Shown here: one piece after another, positions 31,331-40,006 of the stretch
Layout: the number at the start of each line of letters is the position of its first letter
Numbering within the stretch: position 1 is the stretch's first letter
Assembly: GCF_003067705.1 (NCBI RefSeq)
Contig: NZ_QANL01000004.1
Location: 434,001-498,000, forward strand
DNA length: 64,000 nucleotides
Source: Planctomonas deserti
Lineage (GTDB): Bacteria; Actinomycetota; Actinomycetes; Actinomycetales; Microbacteriaceae
Direction: 5' to 3'
Notes under the pieces: model-generated
Databases searched by the model: none
The model's input: only the letters and a program-made list of their open reading frames with translations
What the model was told of the DNA's origin: nothing
Program-made: the position numbers and the translations under genes

Positions 31331-33462
31331 ACGAATTCCGCCGGGAGTTCGACGTCGGGCAGAGTGCGGCGGCGGAGCGGGTGCGTGCGCCTCCCCTCGT
31401 CGCGCGGACCGGCGAGCGACGCGTCCGGAACGAGGATGCCGAGGCCCTCGGCCGGCCCGCCGGGAGCGACGCGGAAGTCGCCCCCGGCGGCGTCGGCGAA
31501 CCCGGGGTCCGCGATCACCGAGTGCCGGTCCCGGCCCGCCGCGGCCCAGACGTCGTCGAGCGGCTCCCGGAGCTGCCAGTGCAGGTCGGCGTCGTATCCG
31601 CCGTTGCCGGCGAGCAGCGCGTCCGGCACGGGACGCTCGTCCCAGAACAGGTTGAGGTCGCTCTCCACGGCGAGCGCGCGGATGTCCCGGTGATCCTGGC
31701 GACCCGCGAACGCGGGCGCGCCCCGGCCGACGACGATGTTGTGCGAGAACGTGAACGGCCGGTGCGCCTCGGGCTTGGTCACCGCCACCTGGCTCTCGCC
31801 GCCGAAGGCCAGGATGTTGTGCCTCACGACGTTCTCGCGCCCGTAGTTCACGTGGAAAGCCTGGTGGCTGCAGTCATGCACGACGTTGCCCTCGACGATC
31901 ACGTGGGACGACCCCTGGTCGAGGTAGACGCCCCAGCCGCCGTAGTTGCGGCAGACGACGTCGTGCACGTGGTTCCCCCGGACGATCGTTCCCGGGGCGA
32001 TGCCGAGGAGGTAGATGCCTCCGGTGTCGTTGAGCCGACCCTGGCCGAGGTCGTGGATGTGGTTGAACGCGATGAGGTTGTTCGCCGACGGGCTGGGCGC
32101 GTAGTCCCAGACCCAGCCGACGGAGACGCCCGTGTAGAAGAAGTCGCGGATGTGGTTGTGCGCGATGACGTTGTCGGCCCCGTGCTGGAAGAGGACGGCG
32201 ACGGCGTTGGGGTACACCCGACCGCCGGACTCGATCTCGCAGTCGCTCACCTCGTTCGCCCGGCAGAACCATTCGCTCGACGCGTCCTCCGACCCGCCGG
32301 CCCGAACGGCACCCGCCCCGAGGTCGCGCAGGAGCGCGCCGCTGACGAGCGCACCCCGCGTGCCTCGGCCGAGCTCGATCGCGTAGCCGTCGACCCGCTC
32401 CACGCCTCCGCCGAGGAAGACGCAGTCCCTGGCACCCTCGAAGGCGACGGCCGCGCTCGCCTCGGTCGCGCCCTGCACGGCCGCGGCGTAGTCGACGTCG
32501 CGGCGGAGCAGCTCGTCCTCCCGCACGCCGAAGGGTGCGCGGGCGCCGGGGGTCTCCTCGAACCCGGCGTGGCGGAACGTGATGCCCTCGATCCGCACGT
32601 CGCGCACGGCCCGCCCGGCTTCCGGGTCGCCGCTCACGCGCACGAACCGCTCGATCGCGGGGGCGGCGAGGACGGCGGAGCCGAGGTCCTCGCCGGGCAG
32701 CGGGGCGTACAGCAGCCGCGCCTCCCCCGTGCCCGAGACCGTACCGCTGCGATCGAGGTACCACTCGCCCGCCTCCTCCCCGAAGGCCTCCCCCACGTTG
32801 TCGAGCCAGTACCGGGCGAAGCGCTTGGTGGCGTCGTCGCGCAGGGCGAAGATGCTGTGGCGCGAGCTGACGAGCTCCCGCCGGTCGCGGTCGATCGAGG
32901 CGATCGGCATGCGCTCCTGCACCCAAAAGTGCGGCACGACGACCTCCACCTCGGCGGGGTCGGCCAGTGGCGGCAGGCTTCCGTCCGCGAACTCGAACCG
33001 ATCGGACCCGTCGAAGAGCGTGCCGTCGAAGTCGCCGCGCACGTCGAGGCCGGCCTGGCGCTCGATGCGCAGCTCGCCGTCGCGCGGGTAGCGCGGGCGG
33101 GAGCGCCGCGAGCCGTTCACGTACAGGCTCACGAACCGGCGGTCAGGAGCGGGCGCGCTCCAGACCGTGCGGCCGCGCAGGACGGTCTCGCTCCAGCCGG
33201 CGATCTCGGCGGCGCCGTCGAAGACCACCCCGTCGCCGGTGGCGGCGATGGTGGTGTGCGAGTCGTCCGGCCCCAGCTCGAGCGTCTCGGGGATGCGGTA
33301 GGTGCCGGGGAGGACCCAGATCACGGCCGACTGGCCGGGCGCCCGGCGGACGCGGAGGAGGCGGATCGCCTGACCGAGCTCGCGGACGGGGTAGGTGCGG
33401 GAGCCGATGCCGTGGTGCGATCCATGCGGCCCGATGTAGACCTCGAGGCGGTCGGTGGGCAT
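31327..33462 (-). CDS. Right-handed parallel beta-helix enzyme (GH141-like)
   Basis: A 711-residue protein. The N-terminus (VYIGPHGSHHGIGSRTYPVRELGQAI) and the segment RFVSLYVNGSRRSRPRYPRDGELR are typical of GH141-like beta-helix enzymes. The second half has repeated NxIxxNxI-type coils (for example NNLIAFNHIHDL and GTIVRGNHVHDVVC). Members of GH141 include alpha-L-fucosidase and xylanase. No Sec signal is visible, so it may act inside the cell on imported oligosaccharides. ATG 33462 has AAGGAG. It is co-directional with the sugar importer genes and divergent from the sugar-acid operon. The family call is from pattern only. Confidence 0.72.
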   Translation of the reverse strand: MPTDRLEVYIGPHGSHHGIGSRTYPVRELGQAIRLLRVRRAPGQSAVIWVLPGTYRIPETLELGPDDSHTTIAATGDGVVFDGAAEIAGWSETVLRGRTVWSAPAPDRRFVSLYVNGSRRSRPRYPRDGELRIERQAGLDVRGDFDGTLFDGSDRFEFADGSLPPLADPAEVEVVVPHFWVQERMPIASIDRDRRELVSSRHSIFALRDDATKRFARYWLDNVGEAFGEEAGEWYLDRSGTVSGTGEARLLYAPLPGEDLGSAVLAAPAIERFVRVSGDPEAGRAVRDVRIEGITFRHAGFEETPGARAPFGVREDELLRRDVDYAAAVQGATEASAAVAFEGARDCVFLGGGVERVDGYAIELGRGTRGALVSGALLRDLGAGAVRAGGSEDASSEWFCRANEVSDCEIESGGRVYPNAVAVLFQHGADNVIAHNHIRDFFYTGVSVGWVWDYAPSPSANNLIAFNHIHDLGQGRLNDTGGIYLLGIAPGTIVRGNHVHDVVCRNYGGWGVYLDQGSSHVIVEGNVVHDCSHQAFHVNYGRENVVRHNILAFGGESQVAVTKPEAHRPFTFSHNIVVGRGAPAFAGRQDHRDIRALAVESDLNLFWDERPVPDALLAGNGGYDADLHWQLREPLDDVWAAAGRDRHSVIADPGFADAAGGDFRVAPGGPAEGLGILVPDASLAGPRDEGRRTHPLRRRTLPDVELPAEFV

Positions 33463-33563
33463 GCAGACTCCTTCGTCCGGTCGGCGCGCCGCCCTCGCGG
33501 TCGGTGCGCCCAGATAGGACGTCATACTATTGGCGGCCCCTGCACTGGCGCGAGGGCGACACA

Positions 33564-33576
33564 TGTGATGTATGTT
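33564..33576 (+). promoter_or_regulatory. Promoter/operator element TGTGATG-TATGTT before the sugar-acid operon
   Basis: TGTGATG (33564-33570) directly followed by a -10-like TATGTT (33571-33576), about 50 bases before the first gene. The same TGTGATG-TAxxxT arrangement occurs before the aldo-keto reductase gene at 45732-45744. ACAT-GTG-ATGT overlaps it as a short palindrome. A further TACTAT lies at 33525-33530. Confidence 0.5.
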
Positions 33577-33625
33577 GTTTCTCGCGGGTCCCGACTCGCA
33601 CCGTGTTTCGACGATGAAGGACGTT

Positions 33626-34786
33626 ATGAGAATCACCGGCTATCGAGCCCTGCGCACCTTCCGGAACTGGGGGCGGCCGGTGGGCGACGTGAACGGCTTC
33701 ATCGCCTCGGGCGTGACCGAGGTTCCCATCGTGCTACTGGAGACGGACGAGGGCGTCACCGGCGTCGGCGTCGGCTCCACGAGCGACATCGACCGCCTCT
33801 TCCCTGCTCTCGAGGGCGAGGACCCCCGCGGCGTGACGGCCCTGTACGACCGGATGCTCGCGCGCGTGTTCAAGTCGGGGCACGGCGGCGCCACCTTTGG
33901 CGGCATCGGCACCCTCGACATGGCTCTGTGGGACATCAAGGCGAAGATCGCCGGTGAGCCGCTCTGGCGCCTGCTCGGGGCGCGCGACCGCTTCGTGCCG
34001 GGCTACGCATCCGGGCTGGACATCGCCCTGGACGACGAGGCGCTCGCCGCGTTCTACGGGTCCATGGCGGAGCGGGGCTTCACAAGCGGGAAGCTGAAGG
34101 GCGGCGCAGACGTCGACGCCGACGTGCGCCGCCTCGGCATCATCTCGGACGCCCTCCGCGGCAACACCGCCCGCCCCGCCCTCATGCTCGACGCGAACGA
34201 GTCGTGGAACCTCAAGCAGGCGGTGCGCTACGTCGCGGCCGTCGAGGAGCGGGTCGACCTGACCTGGGTCGAGGAGCCGTTGCGGCGCTGGGACGCCGCG
34301 GGCCACGCCCGCCTCTCCTCCTCCATCCGCGCCGCTGTCGCCACCGGCGAGAACCTCACCGGCCTCGAGCAGTACGCGCCGCTGTTCGATCACCGCGGCG
34401 TCGACGTCGTGCAGGCCGGTGCCGTCTGGGGCATCACCCACTTCCTGCGCGTCGCGGTCGCCGCCCACTCCCGCGACCTGCCCGTCAGTCCGGTCGGGCT
34501 CACGTCGAACCCCGCCGTCGCGCACGCGGCGGCCGGGGTGCCCAACCATCTGTCGGCGGAGGTGCAGGACCTCGGCACCCCGTTCGGGCTGTCCGTCGAC
34601 GAGGTGCTCGCCGACGGCGGCATCGTGCTGGGCGACCGGCCGGGCGCCGGCGTCGAGGTGGATGAGGCCGCGATCGCGGCGAACGAGACGTCCGGCACGT
34701 GGCTCTCGGTGGACGGGCCGCACGTGCGCTCCCAGCGGGCCGGCCTCCGGCTCGTCCCCGACGACGCGGCGGAGAGGGTCAACTGA
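33626..34786 (+). CDS. Enolase-superfamily (mandelate racemase-like) enzyme, probable sugar-acid dehydratase
   Basis: A 386-residue enolase-superfamily protein. The N-terminal capping domain is followed by a barrel with the Lys-x-Lys pair (KLK, 156-158), metal ligands Asp189 (LDANESW), Glu in WVEEP and Glu242 (ATGENL). The Asp-His dyad of the mandelate racemase subgroup is not obvious: the Q-x-D site reads QAGAVWG and the usual SPH reads SPVG. It may dehydrate a sugar acid such as L-fuconate or D-arabinonate. ATG 33626 has AAGGA four bases upstream; ATG 33614 is less likely. Confidence 0.82.
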   Translation: MRITGYRALRTFRNWGRPVGDVNGFIASGVTEVPIVLLETDEGVTGVGVGSTSDIDRLFPALEGEDPRGVTALYDRMLARVFKSGHGGATFGGIGTLDMALWDIKAKIAGEPLWRLLGARDRFVPGYASGLDIALDDEALAAFYGSMAERGFTSGKLKGGADVDADVRRLGIISDALRGNTARPALMLDANESWNLKQAVRYVAAVEERVDLTWVEEPLRRWDAAGHARLSSSIRAAVATGENLTGLEQYAPLFDHRGVDVVQAGAVWGITHFLRVAVAAHSRDLPVSPVGLTSNPAVAHAAAGVPNHLSAEVQDLGTPFGLSVDEVLADGGIVLGDRPGAGVEVDEAAIAANETSGTWLSVDGPHVRSQRAGLRLVPDDAAERVN

Positions 34787-35754
34787 TGGAACTGCGTCCC
34801 GGACTGCACCGCATCCAGGCCCCGCTCGGCGAGCGCTTCATCGCCATGTACCTGCTCGAGGGGCCGGAGGGCGCGCTGCTGTTCGACACCGGCGTCGCGG
34901 AGAGCGTGACGGGCACCCTCCTGCCCTACCTCTCGAGCATCGGCTTCGACCTCGCGCGGCTCCGCTGGGCGGTGAGCTCGCACTGCGACTTCGACCACAC
35001 GGGCGGCAACGCCGCTCTCCTGGCCGCCGCGCCGCACGTCGAGCTGCTGGCGGGCGAGCAGGACGTGCCGCTCGCCGAGGACCTCGACGTGCTCATCGAC
35101 CTGCGCTACGGGGAGTTCCGCGACCAGGACGGGTTCGACGACCCGCCCGAGACGACCGCGTACATCCGCGAGGCCGCCCAGGTCGCCCCCATCGCCCGGG
35201 CGCTGCGCGGCGGTGAGGAGTTCAACCTCGGTGACCGCGTGATCCGCGTGCTGCACGCGCCGGGCCACAGCGACGGGCACCTCGCGCTGTGGGACGCCGA
35301 CCGCTCCGCCCTCCTCATCGCCGACGCGACGCTGGGCGAGACAGTGCCGACCGCCGACGGCGCCCCGGCCTTCCCGCCCACCTACCGCGACACGGATCCG
35401 TACCTCGCGAGCATCGAGGCCTTCCGGGCGCTCGACCCCGAGCTGCTGCTCACGGCCCACTATCCCGTCTACGAGGGCGCCGGGGTGACCGAATTCCTCG
35501 ACGCGTCCGCCGCGTACACGGATCGCCTCGACGCGGCCATCAGCGCGACCCTGCGGGAGTCCGGCACGGCACTCACGAGCCTCGACCTCATCCGCCGGAT
35601 CGCGCCCGAGGTCGGCTCCTGGTCCCCCGCGGCTGCCGACTACCTCATCTTCCCCGTCACCGGGAACCTGGAACGGCTGACCGCCCGGGGCCTCGTCACC
35701 ATGGCGGATGCGAGCGACGGCGCGCACCGCACCTGGACCTGGAGCGCCGCGTGA
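34786..35754 (+). CDS. MBL-fold metallo-hydrolase
   Basis: A 322-residue metallo-beta-lactamase-fold protein. The core motif is HCDFDH (His66, Asp68, Asp70, His71) in place of the usual HxHxDH, followed by a downstream His in LHAPGHSDGHLALWD and Asp in LLIADATLGE, then the C-terminal TAHYPVYEG. In this operon it may open a sugar lactone or hydrolyse a thioester, but the substrate is unknown. The C-terminal 80 residues form a winged-helix-like tail. It shares one base with the upstream stop (TGATG), so translation is coupled. Confidence 0.8.
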   Translation: MELRPGLHRIQAPLGERFIAMYLLEGPEGALLFDTGVAESVTGTLLPYLSSIGFDLARLRWAVSSHCDFDHTGGNAALLAAAPHVELLAGEQDVPLAEDLDVLIDLRYGEFRDQDGFDDPPETTAYIREAAQVAPIARALRGGEEFNLGDRVIRVLHAPGHSDGHLALWDADRSALLIADATLGETVPTADGAPAFPPTYRDTDPYLASIEAFRALDPELLLTAHYPVYEGAGVTEFLDASAAYTDRLDAAISATLRESGTALTSLDLIRRIAPEVGSWSPAAADYLIFPVTGNLERLTARGLVTMADASDGAHRTWTWSAA

Positions 35755-36809
35755 GCCGCGTCCGCGTCGGCGCCGTGGGCGCCGGCTGGTGGGCGACGAG
35801 CAACCACTTCCCACTGCTCGCCGAGCGCGAGGACGTCGAGCTCGTCGGCGTGTGCGGGCTCGGCCCCGACCTCGGCGCCGTCCGCGACCGGTTCGGCTTC
35901 GGCTTCGCCACGGAACGGGTCGACGAGCTGCTGGACGCCGGGATCGACGCCGTCGTCGTCTCCACCCCGCACGACCTGCACTTCGACGTCGCCGCCGCCG
36001 CCCTCGACCGCGGCCTGCACGTGCTCTGCGAGAAGCCCATGACGCTCCGCGGCGACCAGGCCTGGGACCTCGTCGAGCGCCGCGAGCGCGCGGGCACCCA
36101 CCTGCTCGTGCCCTACGGCTGGAACTACAAGCCGTTCACCGTCGCGGCGAAGCAGCTGCTCGACGCCGGCGAGGTCGGGCAGATCCAGTACGCGCTCTGC
36201 CACATGGCCTCCCCCACCCGTGGCCTGTTCGGCGGGGACCCGTCGCACATGCTCGAGCGCTGGGACTCCTCGACCGCGACCGCCCCCCAGGCGAGCACCT
36301 GGTCCGCGCCGGAGCACGGCGGCGGGTACGCGCACGGCCAGGTGACGCACTCCTCCGCGCTGTTCTTCTGGCTGACCGGGCTGCGCGCGGCGACGGTCGC
36401 CGGCCGGGTCGCCAACGCGGGGTCGGCCGTCGACCTCTTCGACGCGGCCGTCGTGCGCTTCGACTCCGGCGCCCTCGGCACGCTCTCCGGCGCGGCGACG
36501 CTCGCCGACGGCGACAAGTACCAGGTCGACATCCGCATCTTCGGCAGCGAGGGCGTGCTGATGCTCGACGTCGAGCGTGAGCGCGTGACGCTCAGCCGCT
36601 ATGACGGCAGGCGGCACGAGGTGCCCATCGCGCCGGACGAGGGCGAGTACGAGTGCCTCGTCCCGCCCGCGCGCTTCATCGACCTGATCACGGGCGCGAG
36701 CACCGAGAACAACAGCACGGCGGAGGTGGCCGCGCGTTCCGTCGAGCTCATCGAGGCGCTGCTCGCGTCATCCGCCGCACACGGGAAAGAGGTACGGGTC
36801 CATGACTGA
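35751..36809 (+). CDS. Gfo/Idh/MocA-family oxidoreductase
   Basis: A 352-residue sugar-type dehydrogenase. Rossmann start VRVGAVGAGWWATSNHFPLL, the catalytic Lys in VLCEKPMTLRG, and a C-terminal domain with HGGGYAHGQVTHSSALFFWLTG. This is the usual family order. It probably oxidises or reduces a sugar or inositol-type alcohol in the same pathway. The GTG start overlaps the MBL stop as GTGA. Its last eight bases overlap the CoA-transferase start. Confidence 0.9.
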   Translation: MSRVRVGAVGAGWWATSNHFPLLAEREDVELVGVCGLGPDLGAVRDRFGFGFATERVDELLDAGIDAVVVSTPHDLHFDVAAAALDRGLHVLCEKPMTLRGDQAWDLVERRERAGTHLLVPYGWNYKPFTVAAKQLLDAGEVGQIQYALCHMASPTRGLFGGDPSHMLERWDSSTATAPQASTWSAPEHGGGYAHGQVTHSSALFFWLTGLRAATVAGRVANAGSAVDLFDAAVVRFDSGALGTLSGAATLADGDKYQVDIRIFGSEGVLMLDVERERVTLSRYDGRRHEVPIAPDEGEYECLVPPARFIDLITGASTENNSTAEVAARSVELIEALLASSAAHGKEVRVHD

Positions 36810-38040
36810 GGCGGAAGCGGAGACGGAAACGCACGCGGAGACGGGAACGCCGCGCGGGGTCCTCAGCGGCTACCGGGTCGTGGACTGCTCCATCGCCATG
36901 GCGGGGCCCTTCGCGGCCCAGCGGCTCGGCGACCTGGGCGCCGACGTGATCAAGGTCGAGCCGACGGCGGGCGAGTGGCAGCGCTTCGCCGCCGCGGGCG
37001 GGGCGGCGGGGAACCGGATCAACGTGTCCTTCCTCTCCCTCAACCGCAACAAGCGGTCGCTCGCCGTCGACCTCAAGTCGGAGGACGGCGCCGCCGTCGT
37101 GCGCGACCTGATCGCGAGCGCTGACGTCTTCCTGCAGAACTACCGGCCGGGCGTCGCGGGACGGCTCGGGCTGGACTACGAGTCGCTGCGGGCGATCAAC
37201 CCCTCCCTCGTCTACGTCTCCATCTCCGGGTACGGCGAGTCCGGGCCCTACAAGGACCGCCCGGGCCAGGACCTGCTGCTGCAGGCCATGTCCGGCGCGA
37301 TGCTGTCCGCCGGCCGGAAGGGCGAGCCGCCGACACCCGCCGGGCAGTACCTCGCGGACGCGGTCACCGCGTCCACGGCGTTCGAGGCCGTGCTCGCCGC
37401 CCTGCTGCACCGCGAGCGCACCGGCGAGGGCCAGATCGTCACCGTCAACATGCTCGACGCCCTGACCACGCTGCAGATGCAGGAGCTCTCGGTCTTCACC
37501 GTCGGCGGGGTGCCGCAGGAGCGCGGGGAGCAGCCGAACGCCCACGTCTACATCCGCGCGCCCTACGGGGTCTTCGCCACCAGCGACGGCTACCTCGCGC
37601 TCGGCTTCGCCGACCTCGAGACGCTCGGCCGCATCATCGGCGAGCCGTCGTTCGCGGGGATGGTGCCGGAGGTCGAGGGCTGGACCCACCGCGACGAGCT
37701 GTACGCGAAGACCGAGGCGCGGCTGGCGACCAGGAGCACGGCCGAGTGGCTCGACGAGCTGCTCGCCGCGGGCATCTGGGCGGGGCCCGTGTACAGCTAC
37801 CAGGACCTGGTGGACGACCCGCAGGTCGCGCACAACGGCACCTTCGTGGAGTACGACCACCCCACCGAGGGCCGGGTGAAGACGCCGGGCTTCCCCTACC
37901 GGTTCTCGAAGACCCCCGCGCGCATCGACCGCGGCGCACCCCTCGCCGGGGAGCACACGCGCGAGGTGCTCGCCGACCTCGGCGTGCCCGCCGAGCGCGT
38001 CGACGCCCTCCTCTCGTCCGGCGCCGTGGCCGAGTCGTGA
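36802..38040 (+). CDS. CaiB/BaiF family III CoA-transferase
   Basis: A 412-residue enzyme. The N-terminal GPFAAQRLGDLGADVIKVEPTAGEWQR and NRNKRSLAVDLKSEDG are the CaiB/BaiF signatures. PGQDLLLQAMSGAM contains the catalytic Asp that forms the acyl-enzyme anhydride. It transfers CoA between carboxylic acids in the cytoplasm. A CoA-transferase is unexpected in an oxidative sugar-acid operon. With the enoyl-CoA hydratase two genes away it suggests that one acid is handled as a CoA thioester. The first 15 residues are an acidic unconserved tail. Both ends overlap neighbours. Confidence 0.92.
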   Translation: MTEAEAETETHAETGTPRGVLSGYRVVDCSIAMAGPFAAQRLGDLGADVIKVEPTAGEWQRFAAAGGAAGNRINVSFLSLNRNKRSLAVDLKSEDGAAVVRDLIASADVFLQNYRPGVAGRLGLDYESLRAINPSLVYVSISGYGESGPYKDRPGQDLLLQAMSGAMLSAGRKGEPPTPAGQYLADAVTASTAFEAVLAALLHRERTGEGQIVTVNMLDALTTLQMQELSVFTVGGVPQERGEQPNAHVYIRAPYGVFATSDGYLALGFADLETLGRIIGEPSFAGMVPEVEGWTHRDELYAKTEARLATRSTAEWLDELLAAGIWAGPVYSYQDLVDDPQVAHNGTFVEYDHPTEGRVKTPGFPYRFSKTPARIDRGAPLAGEHTREVLADLGVPAERVDALLSSGAVAES

Positions 38041-39212
38041 CGGCCTTCACCGGGCTGACCTGGGATCACCCCCGCGGCCGGGACGCGTTGGAGGCGGCCG
38101 CAGCCGAGTTCTCCCGCTCGGGCCCGGACACCCTGCACTGGGACGTGCAGCCGCTCGAGGGCTTCGAGTCCAGCCCCATCGAGCAGCTCGCGGCCTCGTA
38201 CGACCTGCTCGTGCTCGACCACCCGCACCTCGGCGACGCCCTCGCCGCCGACTGCCTCGTCCCCCTCGACGAGCTCTTCCCGCCCGAGGAGCTGACCGCG
38301 TGGGCGGACGGCGCGGTAGGCCCGAGCGCGGAGTCCTACCTGCTCGACGGCCGCCGATGGGCGCTCCCGCTCGACGCCGCCACCCAGGTCGCCGCGCGCC
38401 GGGCCGACCTCGTGCCGGATGCGCCCGCCGACTGGGACGACGCGCTGCGGCTCGCCCGCGGCGGGCTGGTCGCGCCGAGCCTCGCCGGCCCGCACGCGTT
38501 CCTCAGCCTGTGCTCCATCGCCGTCTCGCTCGGCGCCGATCCCGGCGCTACCGCCGATCCTGGCCCCGCTACCGACGCGGACGCCTTCCTGCCGGGGGAC
38601 GTCGGAGCCCGGGCCCTCGACATCCTCGCCGCCCTGGCCGCCGCCGCGCCCGCGGGCACCGCGGAGCTCAACCCCATCGGCCTGCTCGAGCGGATGACCT
38701 CGGGGGACGACCTCGGCTACGTCCCGCTGGTCTACGGGTACGTCACCTACTCCGCACCCGCGCTCGAGCGCCGGGTCACCTTTGGCGCTCCCCCGGCCGC
38801 CGCGCGCGCCGGCTCCACCATCGGCGGCACGGGCATCGCCGTGTCCCGGCGGGCCGAGCCCACCCCCGCGCTGCTCGACCACCTCCGCTGGCTGCTGTCG
38901 CCCGAGGCGCAGGCCGGGTTCCTGCCCGCGCACCGGGGTCAGCCGAGCGCGCGCTCGGCCTGGCTCGACCCGCGGGTCGATGCGGAGGCCGGCGGGTTCT
39001 ACGGCGGCACCCTCGCGACGATCGAACGCGCCTGGGTGCGCCCCCGCTTCGCGGGCTACGTGCCGTTCCAGTCGGCGGCCTCGGCCATCGTGCGGGACGG
39101 CGTGCTCGGCGGGACCACCCCGGCGGAGACTCTCGACCGCCTCGGCTCCGCACACCGGCGCGCCAGGGCAGCCGGCTCAGCGCTCACCCCGTCCGCAGGG
39201 AGGACAGCATGA
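38037..39212 (+). CDS. Solute-binding-protein-like fold without signal peptide
   Basis: A 391-residue protein that follows the family 1 (sugar) binding-protein pattern: FTGLTWDHPRGRDALEAAAAEFSRSG, YDLLVLDHPHLGDALAADCLVPLDELF and DGRRWALPLDAATQVAARR. It has no signal peptide or lipobox, so it should be cytoplasmic. It overlaps the CoA-transferase and enoyl-CoA hydratase genes by GTGA and ATGA. It may be a cytoplasmic ligand carrier, a catalytically recruited binding fold or a sensor. I know of similar genes annotated as extracellular binding proteins next to CaiB genes, but not of a tested function. Confidence 0.75.
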   Translation: MTAFTGLTWDHPRGRDALEAAAAEFSRSGPDTLHWDVQPLEGFESSPIEQLAASYDLLVLDHPHLGDALAADCLVPLDELFPPEELTAWADGAVGPSAESYLLDGRRWALPLDAATQVAARRADLVPDAPADWDDALRLARGGLVAPSLAGPHAFLSLCSIAVSLGADPGATADPGPATDADAFLPGDVGARALDILAALAAAAPAGTAELNPIGLLERMTSGDDLGYVPLVYGYVTYSAPALERRVTFGAPPAAARAGSTIGGTGIAVSRRAEPTPALLDHLRWLLSPEAQAGFLPAHRGQPSARSAWLDPRVDAEAGGFYGGTLATIERAWVRPRFAGYVPFQSAASAIVRDGVLGGTTPAETLDRLGSAHRRARAAGSALTPSAGRTA

Positions 39213-39994
39213 CGTTCGATCCCGGAACGCCGAACATCGAGGTCGAGGTCGACGGGGCCGTCGCCGTCGTGACGATCGCCCGCCCCGAGAAGCTGAACTC
39301 CGTCACCCCCGAGATGTCCGCGGCGCTCGAGCGCGTCGCCGCCTGGGCGAACGACGCGGACGACATCCGGGTCGTCGTGCTGACCGGCAAGGGCGAGCGC
39401 GCCTTCTGCGCGGGCTCCGACATCCGCACCCTCGACACGTACGCCACCCCCTGGGACTTCCGGAACCGCCGCGACTACTGCGACGCCCTGCGCGACCTCC
39501 GGAAGCCCGTCATCGCGGCCGTCAACGGCTACGCGTTCGGCGGCGGGCTGGAGACGGCGCTCACCTGCGACATCCGTATCGCGTCGGCCACCGCCTCCTT
39601 CGCCGCCCCCGAGATCAAGCTCGGCTGGATCGGCGGCGGCGGGATGTCCGCACTGCTCGCGAACTCCGTCGGCGCGAGCAACGCGGCGCTCATGCTGATG
39701 ACGGGCGACCCCGTCGACGCGGACCGCGCGCTCGCCTGGGGCCTGGTGAGCGAGGTCGTCGAGCCGGCGCGCCTGCTGCCCCGGGCCCGCGAGCTCGCGG
39801 CCGTCATCGCGTCGCGGCCGCCCATCGCCGCGGAGACCGCGAAGGCGAACCTCACCGCGGCGTTCAACCTCCCGCTCGCGCAGGCCGTCGCCTACGAGCG
39901 CGAGCTGCAGGGCATCACCTTTGCGACCGACGACGCGGCAGAGGGCCGCGCCGCCTTCGCCGAGAAACGACCCGGCGTCTTCCGCCGGAGCTGA
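39209..39994 (+). CDS. Enoyl-CoA hydratase/isomerase family (crotonase) enzyme
   Basis: A 261-residue crotonase-fold enzyme. The oxyanion-hole segments are FCAGSDIRTL and GYAFGGGLETALTCDIRIAS. The two Glu positions of hydratases are present in GGLETAL and APEIKLGW. It should add or remove water from a CoA thioester in the cytoplasm. In this operon it may act on the product of the CaiB-like enzyme. ATG 39209 overlaps the preceding stop as ATGA and has AGGGAGGA upstream. Confidence 0.93.
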   Translation: MTFDPGTPNIEVEVDGAVAVVTIARPEKLNSVTPEMSAALERVAAWANDADDIRVVVLTGKGERAFCAGSDIRTLDTYATPWDFRNRRDYCDALRDLRKPVIAAVNGYAFGGGLETALTCDIRIASATASFAAPEIKLGWIGGGGMSALLANSVGASNAALMLMTGDPVDADRALAWGLVSEVVEPARLLPRARELAAVIASRPPIAAETAKANLTAAFNLPLAQAVAYERELQGITFATDDAAEGRAAFAEKRPGVFRRS

Positions 39995-40006
39995 CAAGGA
40001 GTGCAC

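Noticed and set aside
33524-33531. TACTAT as main promoter of the enolase-led operon
   Set aside because: It would give a leader of about 95 nt and has no -35 partner; the TGTGATG-TATGTT element nearer the gene is shared with another unit and fits better, though both remain possible.
38037-39212. Ordinary secreted sugar-binding protein
   Set aside because: No signal peptide or lipobox can be read from any in-frame start; the overlap with the CoA-transferase stop fixes the start.
40001-40003. GTG as start of the XylX-like gene
   Set aside because: It directly follows AAGGA with no spacing; the ATG at 40007 has the proper distance.
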